Shown: positions 36,046 to 45,878, counted from the first letter of the stretch. The stretch is DNA of 64,000 nt from Bacteroidetes bacterium UBA7674 (GCA_002483105.1 DLHG01000013.1:1-64000); one strand, 5' to 3'. The notes: generated from the letters alone by a model not told the origin. Translations and numbers: made by a program.

Positions 36046-36726
36046 ATGGAAAAATTCGCGGTATTGGTAGCAGGAGGTAAAGGACTAAGGATGGGTACAG
36101 CCCTGCCTAAGCAATTCCTGCCCCTCAACGGGCAGCCGGTACTCTATCATACTGTCAAAGCGTTCCTGGATGCCTATGCCGATATCCATTTGATACTAGT
36201 GTTGCCCGCAGAGCAACTCAGCTTTGCCCAGATGGTATTGCAATGTTTCCCTGAGCGTATTGATATGACCATCGTTGCCGGGGGCGAAACACGTTACCAC
36301 AGCGTGCAGAATGGACTGAAGGCCGTACGGGGAAATTCCATAGTGTTCGTTCACGATGGCGTTCGTCCGCTGGCGTCTGCTGCACTCATACAGAGATGTT
36401 ATGAGCAAGCAGTAGAGAAGGGTAGTGCAATACCCGCCATTGCGGTATCAGATAGCATCAGGACGGTAGAGGGGGATACAAGCAAGCCCATTAACAGGGA
36501 ACAACTCCGCAGCATCCAGACACCGCAAACTTTCCGCTCAGAAATCATCCTTCCGGCATTTGCGCAAACCTACAATGCCGCCTTCACCGATGAAGCGACG
36601 GTTGTAGAAGCAGCAGGCACAGATATCTTTCTGATAGAAGGGGAGAAGAGCAACATTAAAGTCACTACGCCTGAAGACATGATACTGGCAGAGGCTTTGC
36701 TGAAAGAAAGAGGAACCAATGCGTAA
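36046..36726 (+). CDS. ispD: 2-C-methyl-D-erythritol 4-phosphate cytidylyltransferase
   Basis: A 226-residue nucleotidyltransferase that makes CDP-methylerythritol in the non-mevalonate isoprenoid pathway. The CTP-binding loop AGGKGLRMGTALPKQFLPL is at about residues 9-27, with VHDGVRPLAS near 105 and IQTPQTFRSE near 160, all family signatures. The length is normal. The next gene overlaps its 3' end by 8 bases, so the two are co-transcribed. Confidence 0.96.
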   Translation: MEKFAVLVAGGKGLRMGTALPKQFLPLNGQPVLYHTVKAFLDAYADIHLILVLPAEQLSFAQMVLQCFPERIDMTIVAGGETRYHSVQNGLKAVRGNSIVFVHDGVRPLASAALIQRCYEQAVEKGSAIPAIAVSDSIRTVEGDTSKPINREQLRSIQTPQTFRSEIILPAFAQTYNAAFTDEATVVEAAGTDIFLIEGEKSNIKVTTPEDMILAEALLKERGTNA

Positions 36727-37627
36727 AATCCTCTTCATATTATTGCTCGTTTGTTCAGTTGTTGTCGCTAAAGCGCAAGTGGACTCCAGCATCTTCCGAT
36801 ACCCCATAGAGATGGACGAGGTAGTGATACGCGACCCCTCATTCGACATACAGGGCTTCATGCGCAGGGTGCGGACAGATACTACTTTCTACAAAGCCTT
36901 TCGCTCACTACGGATGACCAACTACTCTGCTATCAATGACATCAAGGTATTCAGCAAGAAAGGAAAAGTAAAAGCCTCACTACACAGCCGTACAAAACAG
37001 GCAAGGAGTAAAGGTTGTCGCACCATGAAAACGGAAGAAGAAACGGTGACCGGGGATTTCTACAAACGCAATGGCGACTATCGTTATTACACTGCCGAAC
37101 TATATGCATATTTGTTTTTTACCAAAGGCTCCGTATGCGGAGAGAGTGATGTAGTAGCCGGTTACCTGAATGAAAGAGGCAAAGGCGCGATAGAGAAAAG
37201 CATCTTCCAGCTAAAGCAACTCATCTTCAACCCCGGCGCGAAGATCAACGGGATCCCTATGATGGGCGATAAAGCCGCCATCTTTGAGCCCGACCAGGCA
37301 AAGCGCTACGACTTCAAAGTCTATTCTGAAACCTATGCAGGTATAGATTGTTACGTGTTCAAAGCCATACCGAAGCAAGGCGAAAAAGGAAAGGTGGTGT
37401 ACAACGACCTCACCACATGGTTCCGCAAAAGTGATTACTCTATTGTCGCCCGCGATTATTCCCTTTCATATAATACATTGGCCTACGACTTCGATGTACG
37501 CATGAAAGTCCGCACCCAACTCATTGGCGGCAAACTCATCCCCACCCGCATCGACTACGACGGCGACTGGCACGTCTTCACCCAGGACAGGGAACGGGTG
37601 AAATTCACCGCGCAGTTTACATTCTAA
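36719..37627 (+). CDS. exported protein of unknown function, overlapping ispD
   Basis: A 302-residue exported protein with a signal peptide (MRKILFILLLVCSVVVAKAQ). The body begins SSIFRYPIEMDEVVIRD, similar in style to the segment after carboxypeptidase-like domains in Bacteroidota surface proteins, and the rest is mixed alpha/beta and basic. I do not recognise a domain. The 8-base overlap with ispD implies a shared transcript but probably not a shared pathway. A bidirectional terminator follows. Confidence 0.75.
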   Translation: MRKILFILLLVCSVVVAKAQVDSSIFRYPIEMDEVVIRDPSFDIQGFMRRVRTDTTFYKAFRSLRMTNYSAINDIKVFSKKGKVKASLHSRTKQARSKGCRTMKTEEETVTGDFYKRNGDYRYYTAELYAYLFFTKGSVCGESDVVAGYLNERGKGAIEKSIFQLKQLIFNPGAKINGIPMMGDKAAIFEPDQAKRYDFKVYSETYAGIDCYVFKAIPKQGEKGKVVYNDLTTWFRKSDYSIVARDYSLSYNTLAYDFDVRMKVRTQLIGGKLIPTRIDYDGDWHVFTQDRERVKFTAQFTF

Positions 37628-37640
37628 CACAAGGCGCAAA

Positions 37641-37668
37641 AAAAGCCGTCCCAAACGAGACGGCTTTT
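37641..37668. terminator. bidirectional terminator
   Basis: Stem AAAAGCCGTC/GACGGCTTTT with flanking A and T runs, between convergent stops at 37627 and 37690. Confidence 0.85.
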
Positions 37669-37689
37669 CAAAATATCATTAGTCAGAAT

Positions 37690-38565
37690 TTACAATGGTA
37701 ACACCATATGAAAGTCCTTCGGTAGTAAACTCTTATCGTAGATCACTTTGGTCACGCCCTTCTTTGTACCTTTAAGAGGTGCTTTGCCTTTTGCTGATGC
37801 AAGCAGCGTCATATCGTCCATCAGGAACTGAGGTACTTCATCTACCTTCTTATTCATCCAGTAAGCAGATTTTTGATACGCTTTATCCGGATAATAAACG
37901 AAGAGGCAAGTACCACCTTTCACCGTATTGATGATCGGTTGTGCCAGTTTGCTGTCCACTGCAGGGCAACCCCAGCTACGGCCCAGGCGCTCATTACCTT
38001 TTATGAACCTGTCGTTTACGTAGTCAGCGCCATGTATCACTATAGCCCTGTCAAACGCATTGTGGTTAAAACCGAAGTCCATACCATGCAGGCGAAGACT
38101 GTTGCCATGCTCACCTATATAAGTATCACCTGTTACATAGAAGCCCAGGCTGCTTTGGTGCGAATCAAAATTATTAGAGAACTTAGTAGCAAACTCTTCA
38201 CCTGTTCCGGCTCCGTGTGCTACATAGGTATTGTATAATACTTTACGCTTCTTAAGGTCTATGATCCACATCCTGTCATTATTGCTAGACTGGGTGAAAT
38301 CACATACCGTGAGTATTTCCTTTTCATTAGAAAGCTTGTCAGCGTTCTTCAGATTAAGGTAACCCCTGTATGCTTTATTGAAAATATCGAAGGCTAAAGG
38401 GTGCTTTTCGTCAAAGTCTATCTGGTTATATAGCTTCTGTATATAGCTCTGCAGTACCGCTTCAGTACTCGAAACAGTTTCCGTGGCGCTTGCAACATTA
38501 TTACCTGAAACGCAGGTAACCACATACAACGCCAGGCACAAAATCATTCTCCTCATGAATCTCAT
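37690..38565 (-). CDS. exported murein L,D-transpeptidase-like protein
   Basis: A protein of about 291 residues of the YkuD_2-type murein L,D-transpeptidase catalytic family, which would cross-link or edit peptidoglycan. I use the ATG at 38565 because it gives a proper signal peptide (MRRMILCLALYVVTCVSG); a longer frame adds an unrelated tail. The catalytic region shows AIVIHGADYV (conserved histidine) and LGRSWGCPAV (nucleophilic cysteine in the SxGC motif). It would act in the periplasm. It is monocistronic. Confidence 0.88.
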   Translation of the reverse strand: MRFMRRMILCLALYVVTCVSGNNVASATETVSSTEAVLQSYIQKLYNQIDFDEKHPLAFDIFNKAYRGYLNLKNADKLSNEKEILTVCDFTQSSNNDRMWIIDLKKRKVLYNTYVAHGAGTGEEFATKFSNNFDSHQSSLGFYVTGDTYIGEHGNSLRLHGMDFGFNHNAFDRAIVIHGADYVNDRFIKGNERLGRSWGCPAVDSKLAQPIINTVKGGTCLFVYYPDKAYQKSAYWMNKKVDEVPQFLMDDMTLLASAKGKAPLKGTKKGVTKVIYDKSLLPKDFHMVLPL

Positions 38566-38799
38566 TGATTTAAAAATAATAAAATAAATTGGAATACAGC
38601 AAAAATACCCCTGATTAACTTGCCCACAAAGTGTTAACAGCATGGTTTAACGCAGACTTAACACCATTTTATTGAATATGACTCTCGCCCGACAAACCCG
38701 GGCATTTTTCCACTGGCATGAGCATAAATCCCACTTATATAACCATAGCTAATGTGTATAATGCTGATACCTGTCACTTCCGTGTACGCCTAATTTCAG

Positions 38800-38807
38800 T
38801 ACATTTG
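38800..38807 (+). promoter_or_regulatory. predicted -7 element of the thiolase gene
   Basis: TACATTTG matches TAnnTTTG exactly, 24 bases before the ATG at 38832. No TTG at the expected -33 position. Confidence 0.45.
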
Positions 38808-38831
38808 ACGGTCTAAAAAATTTTCAAGGTT

Positions 38832-40010
38832 ATGAAAGAAGTATATATCGTATCCGCCGTGCGCACCCCTATGGGGAGCTGGGGCGGGTCGCTGAAGGAT
38901 TTTTCTGCCACTCAATTAGGTTCCATTGCTATCAAAGCGGCCATCGAAAGAGCAGGCATTAATGCCAGCGAGATCAATGAAGTACTAATGGGTAGTGTAA
39001 TGCAGGCCAACCTCGGCCAGGCTCCTGCCCGCCAGGCAGCGCGTTTTGCCGGTGTTCCGGATAATGTTCCTTGTACTACGGTTAACAAAGTATGCGCCAG
39101 CGGCATGAAGGCGATCATGCAGGGCGCACAGGCTATTATGCTGGGCGATGCTGACGTAGTGGTAGCCGGTGGTATGGAAAGCATGAGCAACGTGCCTTTC
39201 TACAGCGACAAAATGCGTTGGGGCAACAAGTACGGCAACGTAACAATGATCGACGGCCTTTCTAAAGACGGCCTTACAGATGTGTACCACAACTACCCGA
39301 TGGGCAATGCAGCTGAACTTTGCGCGACTGAATGTAAAGTAAGCCGTGAAGAACAGGATGCTTTTGCTATCGAAAGCTACAAGCGCAGCCAGGCCGCACA
39401 AACTGAAGGTAAGTTCGACAACGAAATAGTTCCGGTTGAGATCCCGCAGAAGAAAGGCGACCCGATCGTTTTCTCTAAGGACGAAGAACCATGGAACGTT
39501 AAGTTCGATAAAATACCGGGACTGAAAGGTGCCTTCACTAAAGACGGTACTGTAACTGCAGCCAACGCTTCTACCATGAACGACGGTGCTGCGGCAGTAG
39601 TATTGATGAGCAAAGAAAAGGCTGATGCTCTGGGCATTAAGCCACTGGCTAAAATAAAAGGCTACGCAGATGCGGAACAAGCGCCTGAGTGGTTCACAAC
39701 TACGCCTTCACTCGCGGTTCCTAAAGCTGTAGAAAAAGCAGGACTGAAGATGGAAGACATCAACTACTTTGAGCTGAACGAAGCATTCTCTGTAGTAGGT
39801 ATCGTTAACTCACAAAAGATGAACCTGAAGCCTGAGCAAGTAAACGCGAACGGCGGTGCAGTAGCATTAGGCCATCCCTTAGGTGCAAGTGGTGCGCGTA
39901 TCATCGTTACGCTGATAAACGTACTCGCACAGAACAACGCCAAGTACGGTGCGGCAGGCATCTGCAACGGCGGCGGCGGCGCGAGTGCTGTGGTTATTGA
40001 GAAGATGTAA
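38832..40010 (+). CDS. acetyl-CoA C-acetyltransferase (thiolase)
   Basis: A 392-residue thiolase that condenses or cleaves acetyl-CoA units. The active-site cysteine is C88 in VNKVCASGMKA, the histidine is in ALGHPLGASGARI, and the second cysteine is in CNGGGGASAVV near the C-terminus. The length is standard for the biosynthetic AtoB/PhaA group or the degradative FadA group; without neighbours from either pathway I cannot choose. It is monocistronic with its own -7 element and terminator. Confidence 0.95.
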   Translation: MKEVYIVSAVRTPMGSWGGSLKDFSATQLGSIAIKAAIERAGINASEINEVLMGSVMQANLGQAPARQAARFAGVPDNVPCTTVNKVCASGMKAIMQGAQAIMLGDADVVVAGGMESMSNVPFYSDKMRWGNKYGNVTMIDGLSKDGLTDVYHNYPMGNAAELCATECKVSREEQDAFAIESYKRSQAAQTEGKFDNEIVPVEIPQKKGDPIVFSKDEEPWNVKFDKIPGLKGAFTKDGTVTAANASTMNDGAAAVVLMSKEKADALGIKPLAKIKGYADAEQAPEWFTTTPSLAVPKAVEKAGLKMEDINYFELNEAFSVVGIVNSQKMNLKPEQVNANGGAVALGHPLGASGARIIVTLINVLAQNNAKYGAAGICNGGGGASAVVIEKM

Positions 40011-40031
40011 GATTAGTTTTGATTGATATTG

Positions 40032-40067
40032 AAAGAGCCTCTCGGTTTAACTGAGGGGCTCTTTTTT
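40032..40067 (+). terminator. thiolase terminator
   Basis: Stem AAAGAGCCTCTC/GAGGGGCTCTTT followed by T residues, about 22 bases after the stop. Confidence 0.85.
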
Positions 40068-40420
40068 GCCCCATAGCGGCCGTCATTTCGAGCGAAGAGA
40101 AATAGAGCGCAGCGAGATGAACGGAGAGAGAACTTTTCTCAGCGAAGCTAAATCCCTTGAGGAGTAGCGGCAAAGCTTAAGATAGAATACAGGGGGCTAG
40201 TGGGATGTCGACGCGCAACTAGCAGAAAATGCGTGTACTTCTCTATCGGGCTTCGGGTCAAATGCCGCCGGGCGCAGCCCTTCTTTTCATTTGTTTGAGT
40301 TAAGTTACGCTGTCGCTAAACTTAAACCAGTTGGGGCGGACAATACCCACAAAAAAATACGCGCTAGCACGGATAGGCGGGCAACTCTTATATACGCACC
40401 TTTGCCTAAACTTACTCCTG
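40068..40420. repeat. gap with a REP-like GTCATTTCGAGCGAAG sequence
   Basis: The stretch starting at about 40083 (GTCATTTCGAGCGAAGAGAA, then GAGCGCAGCGAGATGAACGG) resembles dispersed intergenic repeats seen in many bacterial genomes. The remainder to 40420 contains no gene or other structure I recognise; CACCTTTG at 40397 could be a weak -7 element for the next gene. Confidence 0.5.
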
Positions 40421-42064
40421 ATGAAACGTATCCTTACATTATTGGCCCTTGGCCTTGTCACCGGGGCATCTGCACAGGTCCCGCAGTTGCTTAAAGACAT
40501 TCACCCTTCCAATGTTGGTTCACCGCAGACGGGTGCCAGCACCTATTTCGTTATCATGAACAATAAACTGTTCTTCAACGGTAACGATGGCGCGACATCA
40601 GGCACAGAGCCGTGGATGACCGACGGAACACTCGCAGGCACGCAGATGATCAAAGACGTGGTACCTGGCCCTAACTCATCGGATGTTGGCGGTCTACCTT
40701 TTTTCTTCAACAACAAATACTTCTGGCTGCGGGACGATGGAACGACCGGAGCGGAACTTTTCGAAAGTGACCTGACCAGCGCAGGCACTTCATTATTCAT
40801 GGACCTTAACGTAGGCTCAGGTGGCAGCTATGCAATAAAGACGTTCGAGCTGAATGGTTCTATGTTCCTCCGTGCCATGAATGCATCTTCCGAATCCATA
40901 CTGTACAAGTCGGATGGCACTACTGCCAACACGGTACCGTTGGTCCCGTCCAATTTCTATTTTGCGAGCTACTACACCCCGCTTGCGGTGGGCAATATTG
41001 CGTACTTGGCCGCATCTGATGTCTCAACGGCCAATACCGATGAATTGTATATAACAGATGGAACTACCGCAGGAACGGTATTGCTAAAAGATATCAATAC
41101 GGGTGCAGCAGGTAGCGACCCGAGATACTTCACCCAGATAGATAATAAGGTGCTCTTTACTGCCGATAACGGCACAAATGGTGAAGAGCTTTGGATCACA
41201 GATGGCACAGCTGCGGGAACTGTTCTCGTAAAGGACATCAACCCCGGTGCGACAGGTTGCAGCCCTACAAGCATGAAGCTGTGGAACGGGAAAGTATACT
41301 TTAATGCTAATGACGGCACTAACGGGCAGGAAGTATGGGTAACGGACGGTACCACAGCGGGGACAACGATGCTGAAAGACATCAATACGACGGGCAACGG
41401 CACAGCGCCGGGTTATGCATATTTCCTGGAGCTGAACGGCTACCTGGTCTTCCTGGCTAATAACGGCACCAATGGTATAGAACTATGGAGAACGGATGGC
41501 ACCGAGGCCGGAACAACAATGATAAAGGATGCTAACCCGGGAACCGGACATGGCATCATTGATATAGCCACTACCGGCCCGGTGAACGGCAAGATCTACC
41601 TCCGCGGAAATGATGGTGTGCATGGCAATGAGGTATGGTACTCTGATGGTACGGAAGCCGGCACACAAATGATGTATGACCTGAATCCCGGCGCGGCCAA
41701 TGGCGTAGAAGTATCTGCATTCTTCGGTAACCTGGGCAACGATATATTCTTCGTGGGAGATGATGCTACAACTGGATGGGAGCTATACCATTTTAACGCG
41801 CCGGTCTCGGTGAAGGAATTGAGCAACAGCGATAACAACGTCACTATTTACCCTAACCCGGTAAAAGATGTTGTTACAATTACGCTGAACGGACAATCGG
41901 CAGATGGTACTATCTCCCTGTATAACTCTGTAGGACAGATAGTAACTAAGCGCCCTCTGAATACCAATACAGCTACCATAGACATGCATTCATTTGCAGA
42001 TGGTGTCTACATATTGGAAGTATCATCAGGCGGTAAGGTAAGCAGGTCAAAGATCATTAAATAA
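40421..42064 (+). CDS. T9SS-exported ELWxTDGT repeat protein
   Basis: A secreted repeat protein of about 547 residues. I choose the ATG at 40421, which opens a clear signal peptide (MKRILTLLALGLVTGASAQ). Eight or nine repeats of about 45-50 residues follow, each with a strand ending (E/Q)(L/V)W.TDGT.AGT followed by MIKDINPG; a beta-propeller is likely. The last 75 residues are a type A T9SS sorting domain (NVTIYPNPVKDVVTITL, and an SRSKIIK end). Function is unknown; adhesion or binding is plausible. A paralogue lies at 58050-59537. Confidence 0.88.
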   Translation: MKRILTLLALGLVTGASAQVPQLLKDIHPSNVGSPQTGASTYFVIMNNKLFFNGNDGATSGTEPWMTDGTLAGTQMIKDVVPGPNSSDVGGLPFFFNNKYFWLRDDGTTGAELFESDLTSAGTSLFMDLNVGSGGSYAIKTFELNGSMFLRAMNASSESILYKSDGTTANTVPLVPSNFYFASYYTPLAVGNIAYLAASDVSTANTDELYITDGTTAGTVLLKDINTGAAGSDPRYFTQIDNKVLFTADNGTNGEELWITDGTAAGTVLVKDINPGATGCSPTSMKLWNGKVYFNANDGTNGQEVWVTDGTTAGTTMLKDINTTGNGTAPGYAYFLELNGYLVFLANNGTNGIELWRTDGTEAGTTMIKDANPGTGHGIIDIATTGPVNGKIYLRGNDGVHGNEVWYSDGTEAGTQMMYDLNPGAANGVEVSAFFGNLGNDIFFVGDDATTGWELYHFNAPVSVKELSNSDNNVTIYPNPVKDVVTITLNGQSADGTISLYNSVGQIVTKRPLNTNTATIDMHSFADGVYILEVSSGGKVSRSKIIK

Positions 42065-42080
42065 CAGACCTTATAACTAT

Positions 42081-42118
42081 ACAACAAAGAAGCCCGCATA
42101 TGCGGGCTTCTTTGTTGT
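42081..42118 (+). terminator. terminator with perfect 19-bp arms
   Basis: ACAACAAAGAAGCCCGCAT and its perfect complement follow each other directly, 16 bases after the stop. It is symmetric and could work in both directions. Confidence 0.85.
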
Positions 42119-42515
42119 ACATCCCTTTCCGCTGTGGATATCTCCCTTTCCCCACCCAACTAAAATTTCGTAACTTAATAAAGCCGAAAGCACGTTCTCA
42201 TATAGGGATGTACTCTTGCATCGCCCGGCTCGCTCAGCATAACAACACGAAAAAGCAAGTGAACCTCACTTAACCGCTCTGCACCTAAGATGCACCTCAA
42301 TTGAACGTATGATGCACGCAAGATGAACCTAGATGCACCCCACTGACGCCGGAGTTAGCGAAGCGCACCGGTGTCCACCCAGATAAGCCCGATTGTATCC
42401 GGTGTGCAACACAATCTTCTAACCCCCTTACACATTACCCCAAATCATTTATAAACCCGACCCAAACTAAACAGCTCAATTAGCTGTCTTAAATCATTAG
42501 TCTCCATCCACTCTT
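42119..42515. other. gene-free gap with GATGCACC microrepeats
   Basis: No gene is apparent. At about 42280-42340 the motif GATGCACC or close variants (GATGCACG, GATGAACC) recurs five times with spacings of about 10-20 bases. The rest has no recognisable structure. Confidence 0.5.
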
Positions 42516-44534
42516 ATGAAAAAAATATACCCGTTAATTATTTGCATCCAGTTATTAACTATTACTTCAACACAAGCACAGCTCACCTGGCAATGGGGTG
42601 TAAGAGGGAACGATTACGGCCCGAATGTCTCCAATCATGACGACGATGTCATAGATATGGCTGCCGATCCTAATGGAAATATTTACACGCTCACCAGGGT
42701 CTATACTCAGGGAGATGTTGACGGTGTGCCTGTCAATGGTATTCAGAATGTCCTCAATAATATTGAATCGATAGTGGTCAGTAGTTTCGATTGTAATGGC
42801 AATTACAGGTGGCACAAAGTAATAGGCGGCACTGCCGGTGATAACCCCGGTGTGGCCATCAAGACCGATACACTTGGCGGTGTATATGTTACCGGTAATG
42901 TATTGGCATATCCCTTTTATCCCGATCAGGTATTATTTCCTGACTCTTTGCATATAGACACGGATTCGGCATCGGGAGCCACTAATAAGAGTTTTTTTAT
43001 AGTAAAATATGATACGGCAGGTATCTATCAGTGGTTACGAATGCCGCAGCCAGATACAGCAAGCTATACAACATCATTCTCACACGGCCCTATAGACATG
43101 GATGTATCGCCCGGTGGCGACATATTTGTTTACAGCTTTCTTGCTCCCGGTGCATATGAGAACGGTGCGTTCGTAATAGCAGACAAGCATGTTTATATTT
43201 TACATTATGACAAGGACGGCGACTTCCAGGAAGTTATCCCGATGGATATAACTGTTACCGGGACTAACAATTATGATGATCGCTTCTTTACTGCGAGGAC
43301 TGCTCATTTTAAAAGAGATCACAACAACGGTCATTTTTACTTGTCAGGAATCTTCTGGGGATACTATGGCACTATGTCTATTGGTAATACACCATTGATA
43401 TACACCGGAGGGTTTGCGCAAAAAATGTATGTGGGTAGCTTCGATGGGTCGGGCAACGCCCTATGGGCAAGGCAAGCGACACCGTCAGATACAGGCACCT
43501 TTGGAGGCGGCTCCTATACCCGTAGCAGGGTAGCGATAGATGACGAGGGCAATGTTTTTGTAGCAGGATTTGCCTTTAATGATGATTCCTGGTACGGGCA
43601 TACTTTTGCTAATCCGTTTAATGCTACCGGGATATTTCTTTTGAAGCTGGATGTGAATGGTAATACGGAATGGATCACTGCGCCATCCATCACAGCAGGC
43701 GAGGCTTTGGGGGTGGTACATTCCAATGGGGTCATCGGTTTCTCTGGTACGTATGCCCATATGCTTTGGGATGGCGTGGAAGTAGAGATACCGACGGGAA
43801 CCGGAAGGGATCCTTTCATCGCAACGCTCAGTTCCGGTACGGGCGCTGTCATAAGTATTGATACCATCGAAAGTAGTATCAACGCACAGGAATGGCTTAC
43901 TGCCATGACGGCAGATAGAAGCGGTAATTTTTCAATAGGCGGGTTCTTTCCCGATGCGCTGTATGTGCCGGGAAGTAACTTACAGGCAACTTACAATGAA
44001 GACTGGTTCGTGGCAAAGCTAGGCACCGGCGACTGCGGTTGCACACTGGCCGTTCCTGATTATTCCTACAACACGGGCAGCGGTACTACAATGACCTTTG
44101 CCTATACAGGAACTACTCCGATAGATAGTGTTGTGTGGGACTTTGGTGATGGCAACGACGCAGTTGGCAATAACGTAAACCATACGTATAGTGTGGCGGG
44201 CACTTATACGGTTTGTGCTACAGCCTATAATAATTGTGGCATGTCAATTCATTGCGAAACGGTTAATACTAATGGTGTAAGTGTAGCAAACACTCCGGGC
44301 TTCGAGAACATCAACGTATATCCCAATCCTGCTACCCAGGATATTACTATTGAAAATGCACTGCCGGGAAGTACAATGGAAATCTACAGCGTAGTAGGTA
44401 GTGTGATGCTGCGTACTACGTTACAGAATGCTAAAGAGAAAGTAGATGTAAGCGAACTCGCAACGGGAATCTATATGATACGCTTTACGGATAAGGAGAA
44501 AAGACAAGCATCAGTGAAATTCGTGAAACAATAA
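42516..44534 (+). CDS. T9SS-exported protein with PKD domain
   Basis: A 672-residue secreted protein. The signal peptide ends TSTQAQ (residue 22). Residues about 23-510 contain beta-propeller-like repeats of the SBBP type (DDDVIDMAADPNGNIYTLT, SRVAIDDEGNVFVAGFA, WLTAMTADRSGNFSIGGF). A PKD domain occupies about 525-595 (PIDSVVWDFGDGNDAVGNN, VAGTYTVCATAYN). The C-terminal 75 residues are a T9SS sorting domain (FENINVYPNPATQDITIEN). It should be exported through the type IX system; the ligand is unknown. Confidence 0.88.
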   Translation: MKKIYPLIICIQLLTITSTQAQLTWQWGVRGNDYGPNVSNHDDDVIDMAADPNGNIYTLTRVYTQGDVDGVPVNGIQNVLNNIESIVVSSFDCNGNYRWHKVIGGTAGDNPGVAIKTDTLGGVYVTGNVLAYPFYPDQVLFPDSLHIDTDSASGATNKSFFIVKYDTAGIYQWLRMPQPDTASYTTSFSHGPIDMDVSPGGDIFVYSFLAPGAYENGAFVIADKHVYILHYDKDGDFQEVIPMDITVTGTNNYDDRFFTARTAHFKRDHNNGHFYLSGIFWGYYGTMSIGNTPLIYTGGFAQKMYVGSFDGSGNALWARQATPSDTGTFGGGSYTRSRVAIDDEGNVFVAGFAFNDDSWYGHTFANPFNATGIFLLKLDVNGNTEWITAPSITAGEALGVVHSNGVIGFSGTYAHMLWDGVEVEIPTGTGRDPFIATLSSGTGAVISIDTIESSINAQEWLTAMTADRSGNFSIGGFFPDALYVPGSNLQATYNEDWFVAKLGTGDCGCTLAVPDYSYNTGSGTTMTFAYTGTTPIDSVVWDFGDGNDAVGNNVNHTYSVAGTYTVCATAYNNCGMSIHCETVNTNGVSVANTPGFENINVYPNPATQDITIENALPGSTMEIYSVVGSVMLRTTLQNAKEKVDVSELATGIYMIRFTDKEKRQASVKFVKQ

Positions 44535-44585
44535 CCTGTATCACATATCTTTATCAATAGTTTTTACACACAAGAAACTATTGTA

Positions 44586-45200
44586 ATGATGAAATTTATA
44601 AAGGGCTTAACGCTGTTACTACTACTTGTTTGTGGTAGTCAATCCCTGCAAGCCCAAACAACAAGTACCCGCACAGGCATAAAGGTAACACTCTCAGCAG
44701 AGGAGTACAGGCTCTATCAATTGATAATGGAATACCGCAAGTCGAAAAACCTGCCGGAGATCCCGTTATCTAAATCGCTTTCCTATGTCGCCCGCATCCA
44801 TTGCCGCGACCTCTATAACAACAAACCAGACCTCGCTCCCGGCTGCAACATGCATAGTTGGTCCGACAAAGATAAATGGACAGCCTGCTGCTACACCCCG
44901 GATCACAAGAATGCATCCTGCATGTGGAACAAGCCCTCAGAAATAACCAACTATAAAGGAAGTGGATATGAGATCGCCTGCGGTGGTGATGACTCACTTT
45001 CAAGAACAGCGCGCGTTGGTGCCGATGAAGCATTAGATGGCTGGAAGAGCAGTGCAGGACACAACAGCGTAATAGTAAACCAGGGCAAATTCTCAGACAG
45101 GAAATGGAAGGCAATCGGCATAGGAATATATAAAGGCTTTGCCATGGTATGGTTCGGTGAAGAAGAAGACCCCGACGGCAAACCGGATCTGCCGAAATAA
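44586..45200 (+). CDS. exported CAP-superfamily (SCP/PR-1) protein
   Basis: A 204-residue exported protein with a signal peptide ending SLQAQ (residue about 23); the ATG at 44589 is an equally good start. The CAP domain covers about 40-190: SAEEYRLYQLIMEYRKSKNL, SLSYVARIHCRDLYNN, NMHSWSDK (conserved H-S-W), GYEIACGG and DEALDGWKSSAGHNSVIVN. Seven cysteines in the middle suggest disulfides. Secreted CAP proteins bind lipids or act in surface interactions; no specific role is clear. It follows the PKD protein by 51 bases and may share its transcript. Confidence 0.88.
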   Translation: MMKFIKGLTLLLLLVCGSQSLQAQTTSTRTGIKVTLSAEEYRLYQLIMEYRKSKNLPEIPLSKSLSYVARIHCRDLYNNKPDLAPGCNMHSWSDKDKWTACCYTPDHKNASCMWNKPSEITNYKGSGYEIACGGDDSLSRTARVGADEALDGWKSSAGHNSVIVNQGKFSDRKWKAIGIGIYKGFAMVWFGEEEDPDGKPDLPK

Positions 45201-45214
45201 TTATAGAGAGAATA

Positions 45215-45327
45215 CCCCTCCCTGTCCGAATGGCTTCAGCCGGGCGGGCTTATGGAGGAGGGGTCAAAAGTAAAACATCCCACTGCTGCGGGATGTTTTA
45301 CTTTTTTTTGGGGGGTGTCTACTCGCG
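45215..45327 (+). repeat. modular GACTCGC-type element, copy with AACATCCC stem
   Basis: The element runs CCCCTCC, a short inner region, GGAGGAGGGG, then a long hairpin with arms AAAAGTAAAACATCCC and GGGATGTTTTACTTTT, then GGGGGGTGTCTACTCGCG. It begins 14 bases after the CAP gene stop, and its hairpin plus T-run probably acts as that gene's terminator. Confidence 0.85.
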
Positions 45328-45371
45328 TGCAGTAATATAAGCCCCTCTTCGTATTTCCCCCTTTAGGAGGC

Positions 45372-45773
45372 TTAATCCACTAGTGCCTTCACACCAGCCT
45401 CTGCCACCTCAATATCCTGTTCCACACTTCCACCAGACACGCCAATAGCACCGATCACCTCGTCACCTGCTTTCAGCGGGATACCACCACCGAAGATGAT
45501 CAATCCGCCGTTAGAAACTTCAATACCATAAAGCGGTTCGCCTGCCTGGGACATTTTACCCAACGTCTTAGTATCCATATCGAAATATCTGGCAGTCTTT
45601 GCTTTACGTATAGCAATGTCAATAGAACCTATCCAGGCCTTATCCATGCTACCGAAGAAGGTGAGGTTCGCACCACAATCCACAACAGCGATGTTCATCA
45701 TCACGTTAATTTCTTTTGCTTTTTCCACTGCCGCATGAAATACTTTATGCGCTTGTTCAAATGTTATGTTCAT
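45372..45773 (-). CDS. GlcG/HbpS family protein
   Basis: A 133-residue cytosolic protein of the GlcG/HbpS-like family (heme-binding or cofactor-binding small alpha/beta proteins). Characteristic segments are MNIAVVDCGANLTFFGSMD, IAIRKAKTARYF, GGLIIFGGGIPLKAGDEVIG and IGVSGGSVEQD. The length is typical. The ligand and role here are unknown; it stands alone between two modular repeat elements. Confidence 0.9.
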   Translation of the reverse strand: MNITFEQAHKVFHAAVEKAKEINVMMNIAVVDCGANLTFFGSMDKAWIGSIDIAIRKAKTARYFDMDTKTLGKMSQAGEPLYGIEVSNGGLIIFGGGIPLKAGDEVIGAIGVSGGSVEQDIEVAEAGVKALVD

Positions 45774-45878
45774 CTATATTTCTTTAGATGAGATATTTAG
45801 CAAAACCATGCCTCACAGCAAAAACACGAGGAATGATTTTTTAGTTGTAAAAACTGAACTAAATGACTCTTTAGAACT

